Below, piece after piece: positions 58,735 to 64,000 of a DNA stretch of 64,000 nucleotides. The DNA is from PALSA-612 sp963773055 (GTDB lineage Bacteria > Actinomycetota > Thermoleophilia > Gaiellales > Gaiellaceae). The notes beneath the pieces are model-generated. The model saw only the letters and a list, made by a program, of their open reading frames with translations, was not told where the DNA came from and searched no databases. A program made the translations under genes and the position numbers. The stretch's first letter is position 1, and each line of letters starts with the position of its first letter. The stretch lies in the NCBI GenBank assembly GCA_963773055.1, contig CAVYZL010000006.1:620001-684000 (forward strand), written 5' to 3'.

Positions 58735-60506
58735 GCGGTCGCTTCGACTCTCGCTGCGAACTCGGCCTCGAGCAGCCCGTGCTCGACCATCTCCTCGTAC
58801 ACCGCGCTCGTCCCGATCAGCTGCTCGTGGGTGCCACGCGCCGCGATCCGACCGCGGTCGAGGACGACGATCTCGTCGGCGAGCGAGATCGTCGAGAGGC
58901 GGTGGGCGATGATGATCGTCGTCCGGCCGAGCATCGCCTGGCGGAGACCGAGCCGGATCCGCGCCTCGGTCGTCGCGTCGACGGCGGCCGTGGCGTCGTC
59001 GAGGATCAGGATCCGGGGGTCGACGACGAGCGCGCGCGCGATCGCGACCCGCTGGCGCTGACCGCCGGAGAGCGTGATCCCGCGTTCTCCGATCACCGTG
59101 TCGTAGCCGTCCGGGAGGCGCTCGACGAACTCGTGCGCCTGGGCGGCCTGCGCTGCCGCCATGACCTCGCCGTCCGTCGCATCCGGTCGCCCGAACGCGA
59201 TGTTCTCCCGCACGGTGGCCGAGAACAGGAACGGATCCTGCGCGATCACGCCGATCGCCCGCCGGAGCAACGTCAGGTCGGCGTCACGAACGTCGACGCC
59301 GTCGATCGTGACGCGCCCCTCGGACACGTCGTAGAAGCGGGGCACGAGCGACGCGAGCGTCGTCTTGCCCGAGCCCGTGTGGCCGATCAGCGCGACGGTT
59401 CGCCCCGGCTCGAGCTCGAGATCGATGTCCTCGAGGACGGGTCGCTCGCGGTCGTAGCCGAATGTCACGCCCTCGAAACGCACTCGGCCGCGGCCGTCCG
59501 GGAGCGGGATCGGCGACGCGGGCTCCGTGATCTCCTCAGGCTCGTCGATGATCTGGAAGATCCGCTCGCCGGAGGCGGTCGCGCGCTGCGCCTGGCCGAC
59601 CCACATGCCGAGCATCCGCAGCGGCCCGACGAGCATGAGCACGAGCACGTTGTACTGGACGAATGCCCCGAGGCTCATGCTCCCGTTAACGACCATGTGA
59701 CCGCCGACGAGCAGCACGGCCGACTGGGCGAGCAGCGGCAGGAACGCCATCAACGGGACGTACAACGAGCGCAGTCGGTTGGCTCGCACGGTCTGCTGGA
59801 AGACGGACTCCGAGGCGCCAGAGAACTTCGTCCGCTCGCGATCCTCCTGCGCGAACGACTTGACGACATGGACGCCGACGATGTTCTCCTCCGCGACCGT
59901 TGCTACGTCCGCCATCTTCTGCTGAACGTCTCGAAGGACGGGATGGGAAACCCGGCTGTAGCGGTACGCGACCACGACGAGCACCGGCGTGATCCAGAGC
60001 GCGACGAGCGCGAGCTGCCAGTCGATGACGAAGAGGACGATCGTCACCGTGACGACCGTGACGACGGCCTGGAAGAAGAAGATCAGCCCGTAGCCAAGAA
60101 AGAAGCGCACCGACTGGAGGTCGACCGTGGCGCGCGACATGAGCTGCCCCGTCTGGTGCCGGTCGAAAAAGCCGAACGAAAGGCGCGCGAGCTTCGCGTA
60201 GAGCGCGTTCCTGAGGTCGAACTCGACCCCGAGCGCCTGCTTGCCGGCGATCACGCGTCGCCCGGCCATGAGCAGCGCTTTGACGGCGCCAAGCAGCAGC
60301 ACAAGGCCGACGACGAGCCAGAGACCGCTTGTCGTGCCGTCCGTGATCGGGCCGTTGATCGCGCCCCGGATCACGAACGTGATCGCGATCGCGAGCAGCT
60401 GCGACCCGATCGCGAGGACGGAGGACACCGCGAGCGACCACTTATACGGCCGCAGGAACCCGAGCAGCCGGCCGAACGTCTCGCGATGGGTGGGCGCGTC
60501 GGGCAT
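58731..60506 (-). CDS. ABC exporter half-transporter with degenerate catalytic site
   Basis: The 591-residue partner has the same layout: six helices, Walker A IGHTGSGKTTL, a consensus signature ITLSGGQRQRVAIARAL, but Walker B ends ILILDDATAAVD, with Asp in place of the catalytic Glu. This is the hallmark of the degenerate-site subunit in heterodimeric exporters, as in TM287/288. The two genes together form one full transporter with a single strong ATP-hydrolysis site. The start is ATG 60506. A cupin gene reads the other way 80 bases beyond. Confidence 0.93.
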   Translation of the reverse strand: MPDAPTHRETFGRLLGFLRPYKWSLAVSSVLAIGSQLLAIAITFVIRGAINGPITDGTTSGLWLVVGLVLLLGAVKALLMAGRRVIAGKQALGVEFDLRNALYAKLARLSFGFFDRHQTGQLMSRATVDLQSVRFFLGYGLIFFFQAVVTVVTVTIVLFVIDWQLALVALWITPVLVVVAYRYSRVSHPVLRDVQQKMADVATVAEENIVGVHVVKSFAQEDRERTKFSGASESVFQQTVRANRLRSLYVPLMAFLPLLAQSAVLLVGGHMVVNGSMSLGAFVQYNVLVLMLVGPLRMLGMWVGQAQRATASGERIFQIIDEPEEITEPASPIPLPDGRGRVRFEGVTFGYDRERPVLEDIDLELEPGRTVALIGHTGSGKTTLASLVPRFYDVSEGRVTIDGVDVRDADLTLLRRAIGVIAQDPFLFSATVRENIAFGRPDATDGEVMAAAQAAQAHEFVERLPDGYDTVIGERGITLSGGQRQRVAIARALVVDPRILILDDATAAVDATTEARIRLGLRQAMLGRTTIIIAHRLSTISLADEIVVLDRGRIAARGTHEQLIGTSAVYEEMVEHGLLEAEFAARVEATA

Positions 60507-60585
60507 TTCCGAAATCTACTCGCGCGCCCGAGGGTCGCCGGGGCGTCGATACGCTTCCGCGACGAGCGAGCGAAAGGAGCAGGAG

Positions 60586-60936
60586 ATGGGCTACGCGACA
60601 TGTGACTCGGCCGACGTCGAGGCGATCAACGGCATCTTCAAGCCGATCCGCCGGCAGCTCGGCGTGACAGCCTTCGGCATCAACGAGGAGACGCTGCCGC
60701 CGAACGGCGACGCCTATCCGGACCACGACCACGCCGAGGACGGGCAGGAGGAGGTCTTCTTCGTTCTCGAGGGCGGCGGCAAGATGGTGGTCGACGGCGA
60801 CGACGTCGAGCTCGTGCCCGGGCGCTACGTGTTCGTGTCCGCGGACGTGAAGCGAAAGATCCTTCCCGGTGACGACGGCCTGCGCTTGATCATCGTCGGC
60901 TCGCCGCCCGGCGCGTACGCACCGCGCCAGGGATAG
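60586..60936 (+). CDS. Cupin-domain protein
   Basis: The 116-residue product is a single small cupin: FGINEETLPPNGDAYPDHDHAEDGQEEVFFVLEGGGKMVVDGDDVELVPGRYVFVSADVKRKI contains the first cupin motif HDHxxxxxEEVFFVLEG and the glycine of the second motif. The metal-binding histidines are HDHAEDGQEE. It has no signal peptide. Its role is unknown, perhaps a small enzyme or ligand-binding protein. ATG 60586 has AGGAGCAGGAG upstream. Confidence 0.8.
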   Translation: MGYATCDSADVEAINGIFKPIRRQLGVTAFGINEETLPPNGDAYPDHDHAEDGQEEVFFVLEGGGKMVVDGDDVELVPGRYVFVSADVKRKILPGDDGLRLIIVGSPPGAYAPRQG

Positions 60937-60970
60937 CGCCGAGGGAGCGAACAGCGCGCACGCCCGCGCG

Positions 60971-61561
60971 TCACGGCGAGGCGACGAGCACGAACCAGTG
61001 CCCTTCGTGCAGCACACGGCCGCCGCCCAGCTCGGCGGCCAGCTCGCCGCTGTCGAAGACGCGCTTGTAGACCTCCCAGCGAGAGCCGTCCTCGAGGACG
61101 CGTTCCTCCCAGCGCGCGCGTGGATCGCCCTCCCCCGGCCGGCTTCCGAGGATCAGCAGCTGGGCTGCCACACGGCGCGTCTCGGCCAGGAAGCGAACGC
61201 GCTCCTCCTCGACGAGGTGGCAGTAGAAGTAGCTCGCGAAGAGGCGCTCGAAGGATCGGTCGGGAAACGGCAGCGCGAGCGCGTCGCCGACGACGAACGT
61301 CGCCGCCGGGGCCTGCTCGCGGGCGATCTCCACCATCGCGCTGCTCTGGTCGAGACCCGTCACCTGGCCAGGCAGATGACGGGTCAGAAAGCCTGTTCCA
61401 CACCCGACGTCGAGGGTTCGCGCGGGTGGAAGGTCGCGAAGAGCCGCCGTAAGCTCGGCCAGCTCGTCATCCCAGCCGGGGCGGGGCCGGTTGGCGTAGA
61501 GGCCACGGCCGAGCCACCAATCGTCGTATTCACGCGCTCGTGCGTGGTAATACGCCTTCAC
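60971..61561 (-). CDS. SAM-dependent methyltransferase
   Basis: The 196-residue product begins with a helical cap (MKAYYHARAREYDDWWLGRGLY), typical for class I methyltransferases. It then has ARTLDVGCGTGFLTRHLPGQVTGLDQS (glycine loop), ATFVVGDALALPFPDRSFERLFASYFYCHLVEE (motif II/III) and an ending with a WFVLVASP strand. The substrate is unknown; the YYHARAxEYDxWW start resembles small-molecule methyltransferases of actinobacteria. The start is a GTG at 61561, reading divergently from the formimidoyltransferase gene with 20 bases between. Confidence 0.85.
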   Translation of the reverse strand: MKAYYHARAREYDDWWLGRGLYANRPRPGWDDELAELTAALRDLPPARTLDVGCGTGFLTRHLPGQVTGLDQSSAMVEIAREQAPAATFVVGDALALPFPDRSFERLFASYFYCHLVEEERVRFLAETRRVAAQLLILGSRPGEGDPRARWEERVLEDGSRWEVYKRVFDSGELAAELGGGRVLHEGHWFVLVASP

Positions 61562-61581
61562 CGCACTCCTAGAGTACGGCC

Positions 61582-62469
61582 ATGGAACACCCCCTCGAGG
61601 CGGTCCCGAACTTCTCGGAAGGGCGCTCGGCCGAGACGATCGTGGCGCTCCACGACGCGCTTGCGGCGCACGCCCGCGTGCTCGACGTCCACGCCGACGT
61701 CGACCACAACCGGTCGGTGTTCACGCTCGGGGGACAGGGCTCTGCGCTCGTCGAGGCGTTGGTTGCCGGCATCGCGTGCGCGAAGGAGCGAATCGACCTT
61801 CGGGGTCACGACGGCGTGCATCCGCGGATCGGCGCCGCCGACGTGGTTCCTATCGTCGCCGTTTGGCCCGAGCAGATGGATGACGCAAAGGCGACCGCCA
61901 CCAGGCTTGCCGAACGCGTCGCGGACGAGCTCGAGCTGCCCGTGTTCCTCTACGGCGAGCTCGCGCCCGAGATGCGCCCGGCGACGCTTCGGCGCGAGGG
62001 GCTCGACGCGCTCCGGCGGCGCGTCGAGACGGGAGAGCTGAAGCCGGACCTCGGCCCGCGTCGGCTGGATCCGGCGGCAGGTTGCGTGCTGGTCGGCGCG
62101 CGCACTCCGCTCGTCGCGTTCAACGTCGACCTCGACACGGACGAGCTCGCGGTCGCGCGGGAGATTGCGGCCGTCGTGCGCGAGACAGGCGGGGGCTTTC
62201 CCGGCGTGCGTGCGCTCGGCTTCCCGCTCACGAGCCGCGGGCTCGTACAGGTCTCGATGAACGTCGAGGACTGGCGACGGGCTCCGCTCGACGAGATCGT
62301 CGCGCGGATCGAGGCCGAGGCGGCCGCGCGCGGGGTCGCCGTCGCCGGCTCGGAGCTCGTCGGCCTGCTGCCCGAAGGCGCGGCCGCCGCCGGCGCCGAA
62401 GCGCTACGGCTTCCGCAGCTGACGGACGACCAGCTCCTCGAACCGGCGCTGACTAGACTCGGCTCGTGA
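61582..62469 (+). CDS. ftcD: Glutamate formimidoyltransferase
   Basis: It moves the formimino group from formiminoglutamate, a histidine breakdown product, to tetrahydrofolate. The 295-residue product begins LEAVPNFSEGRSAETI, has HADVDHNRSVFTLGG (with the family catalytic histidine in DHNRS), HDGVHPRIGAADVVPIV, LVAFNVDLDT and FPLTSRGLVQVSMNVED, all typical of the N-terminal half of FTCD. The cyclodeaminase half is separate in this organism (47792-48385). The stop overlaps hutH as GTGA, so it is part of a histidine-use operon. Confidence 0.93.
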   Translation: MEHPLEAVPNFSEGRSAETIVALHDALAAHARVLDVHADVDHNRSVFTLGGQGSALVEALVAGIACAKERIDLRGHDGVHPRIGAADVVPIVAVWPEQMDDAKATATRLAERVADELELPVFLYGELAPEMRPATLRREGLDALRRRVETGELKPDLGPRRLDPAAGCVLVGARTPLVAFNVDLDTDELAVAREIAAVVRETGGGFPGVRALGFPLTSRGLVQVSMNVEDWRRAPLDEIVARIEAEAAARGVAVAGSELVGLLPEGAAAAGAEALRLPQLTDDQLLEPALTRLGS

Positions 62470-64000
62470 CGCAGACGATCGCGCTCTCCGGCGAGCAGCT
62501 CACCGCCGAGGACGTCTGGGCCGTCGCCTTCGAAGACGCAACCGCTTCGCTCGCGCCCGACGCGGTCGAGCGGATGCGCGCGGCGCGCGAGGTGGTCACA
62601 CGCGCGGCGCACGGCGAGGGCGAGCACACGTACGGCATCAACACGGGCTTCGGAAAGTTCGTCTCCGAGGAGATTCCGCCAGAGCTCGCCGGGGAGCTCC
62701 AGCTTCGCCTGCTGCGGAGCCACGCGTGCGGCGTCGGCGAGCCCTATCCCGAGGAGATCGTCCGCGCTGCCATGCTGCTGCGCGCGAACACGCTCGCCAA
62801 GGGGTACTCGGGCGCGCGAGTCGAGCTCGTCTCACTGCTTGTCGAATGCCTCAACCGCGGCTTGCTACCGCGTGTGCCGAGCCGCGGATCGGTCGGTGCG
62901 AGCGGCGATCTGGCGCCGCTCGCCCACCTCGCGCTGCCGCTCGTCGGAGACGGGGAGGCTTCGGTCGAGGGCGAGCTTCTGCCTGGTGGCGAGGCGCTCG
63001 AACGCCTCGGGCTCGAGCCGATCGAGCTGCGAGCGAAGGAAGGCCTCTCGCTCGTCAACGGCACGCAGTTCATGGCTGCCTTCGGGGCGCTCGGCCTCGT
63101 GCGCGCAACACGCCTCGCGAAGGCGTCTGACATCGCATGCGCGCTCGCCGTCGAGGCGCTCCAGGGCTCGAGGACGAGCTTCTTCCCGCAGGTCCATGCC
63201 CTTCGTCCCTTCCGCGGCCAGCAGGCGTCGGCCGCCAACGTCCTCCGGCTGCTCGAGGGCTCGGCGATCAACGAGGCGCACCGCTGGTGCGACAAGGTGC
63301 AGGACGCGTACTCGCTTCGGTGCGCGCCGCAGGTGCACGGAGCGGCCCGCGATCTCCTCGACTACGTGGGTTACGTCGTCGCGATCGAGCTCAACGCCGC
63401 GACCGACAACCCGCTCGTGCTCGTGGAGGACTCGCTCGTGGTCTCGAACGGGAACTTCCACGGAGAGCCGGTCGCGTTCGCGCTCGACGCTCTCGCCATC
63501 GCCGTCTCCGAGCTCGCGTCGATCTCGGAGCGGCGCACGGAGCGCATGGTCAACCCGAGCCTCTCGGACGGGTTGCCCGCGTTCCTCACCACGCGAGGAG
63601 GCCTGAATTCCGGCTTCATGATCCCCCAGTACGTGGCCGCGTCCCTCGTCAGCGAGAACAAGGTGCACGCGCATCCCGCGAGCGTCGACTCGATCCCGAC
63701 AAGCGCCGGGCAGGAGGACCACGTGTCGATGGGCAACGCCGCCGGCCTGAAGGCGTGGCAGGTGCTCGCGAACGCCGAGAGCGTGCTTGCCATCGAGCTG
63801 CTCGCGGGCGCGCAGGCCGTCGAGTTTCTCGCGCCGCTCGAGCCCGGAGCGGGCGTCGCCGCTGCTAGGAGCGCGGTCAGAGAGCTGTCGCCGCGCCTCG
63901 TCGACGACCGCTCGCTGTCTTCCGAGATCGGAGCCGTGGCCACCGCCGTTCGAGACGGCTCGCTCGTCGCCTCGGTCGAAGCGGTGGTCGGAGAGCTCGC
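62466..64000 (+). CDS. hutH: Histidine ammonia-lyase, 3' truncated by the window edge
   Basis: HutH removes ammonia from histidine to make urocanate. The frame from GTG 62466 reads without interruption to the last base, about 511 codons, so only a few residues are missing. Motifs are HTYGINTGFGKFVSEEI, the MIO-forming Ala-Ser-Gly in SVGASGDLAPLAHLALPLV, KEGLSLVNGTQFM, HGAARDLLDYV, LNAATDNPLV and SAGQEDHVSMGNAAG. Other hut genes (hutU, hutI) are not in the window. It is coupled to the formimidoyltransferase by GTGA. Confidence 0.96.
   Translation, partial: MTQTIALSGEQLTAEDVWAVAFEDATASLAPDAVERMRAAREVVTRAAHGEGEHTYGINTGFGKFVSEEIPPELAGELQLRLLRSHACGVGEPYPEEIVRAAMLLRANTLAKGYSGARVELVSLLVECLNRGLLPRVPSRGSVGASGDLAPLAHLALPLVGDGEASVEGELLPGGEALERLGLEPIELRAKEGLSLVNGTQFMAAFGALGLVRATRLAKASDIACALAVEALQGSRTSFFPQVHALRPFRGQQASAANVLRLLEGSAINEAHRWCDKVQDAYSLRCAPQVHGAARDLLDYVGYVVAIELNAATDNPLVLVEDSLVVSNGNFHGEPVAFALDALAIAVSELASISERRTERMVNPSLSDGLPAFLTTRGGLNSGFMIPQYVAASLVSENKVHAHPASVDSIPTSAGQEDHVSMGNAAGLKAWQVLANAESVLAIELLAGAQAVEFLAPLEPGAGVAAARSAVRELSPRLVDDRSLSSEIGAVATAVRDGSLVASVEAVVGEL

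Noticed and set aside
1..64000. CRISPR array, rRNA, transposase or integrase
   Set aside because: None recognised on either strand; the only tandem repeats are the short array at 35156 and the GAEG-repeat gene.

Overview
The window looks like chromosomal DNA from a high-GC actinobacterium, most plausibly of the Thermoleophilia/Gaiellales type. That assignment is inference from three things: heavy G/C third-position codon use with many GTG and TTG starts; a division and cell wall (dcw) cluster in which ftsQ is followed directly by ftsZ with no ftsA; and a large share of actinobacterial hypothetical families. No rRNA gene, CRISPR array, transposase or integrase was recognised.

Layout. 1-9.9 kb: dcw cluster (murF fragment, mraY, a 93-residue mini-methyltransferase, murD, ftsW, murG, murC, murB, ftsQ, ftsZ). 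9.9-15.1 kb: glycine cleavage operon gcvT-gcvH-gcvPA-gcvPB plus proline dehydrogenase. 15.1-25.8 kb: rlmN, a three-gene sugar cassette (glycosyltransferase, aminotransferase, acyltransferase), threonine aldolase, Ca2+/H+ antiporter, a Cys-rich protein, endonuclease IV, gltX and an M3-like peptidase. 25.9-33 kb: a secreted protein, membrane proteins, a tyrosine phenol-lyase-type enzyme, then an operon of a GltD-like flavoprotein and the four-subunit pyruvate:ferredoxin oxidoreductase. 33-45.4 kb: an accessory, partly decayed zone with secreted and lipid-anchored proteins, a bacterial neprosin-domain protein, remnants of acetyltransferase and CBS genes, small membrane proteins, and an HExxH protease/RHH/HNH group ending near a tRNA-Glu. 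45.4-54.8 kb: a fourfold-repeat membrane protein, a YbhN-like flippase relative, a cyclodeaminase, an ECF sigma/subtilase/GAF operon, recQ, a GAEG-repeat mini-protein, an MFS-cyclic-nucleotide-domain fusion and tRNA-Gln. 54.9-64 kb: HD hydrolase, ubiX, a DUF4115-like protein, a heterodimeric ABC exporter, a cupin, a methyltransferase and histidine-degradation genes running off the end.

Genes working together. The dcw block makes lipid II and the Z ring. The gcv block yields one-carbon units and NADH from glycine. The phenol-lyase would release pyruvate that the adjacent ferredoxin oxidoreductase can convert to acetyl-CoA. hutH, glutamate formimidoyltransferase and the distant cyclodeaminase form parts of the formimino-glutamate/folate branch of histidine use. 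Many neighbours are coupled by ATGA or GTGA start/stop overlaps.

Caution on sequence quality. murG, gltX, the Ca2+/H+ antiporter (twice), the end of threonine aldolase and the HNH gene each carry what looks like one extra base, usually in a short homopolymer. Deleting it restores a family-like protein. This pattern suggests indel errors in the sequence rather than biology, and downstream readers should treat those reading frames with care.
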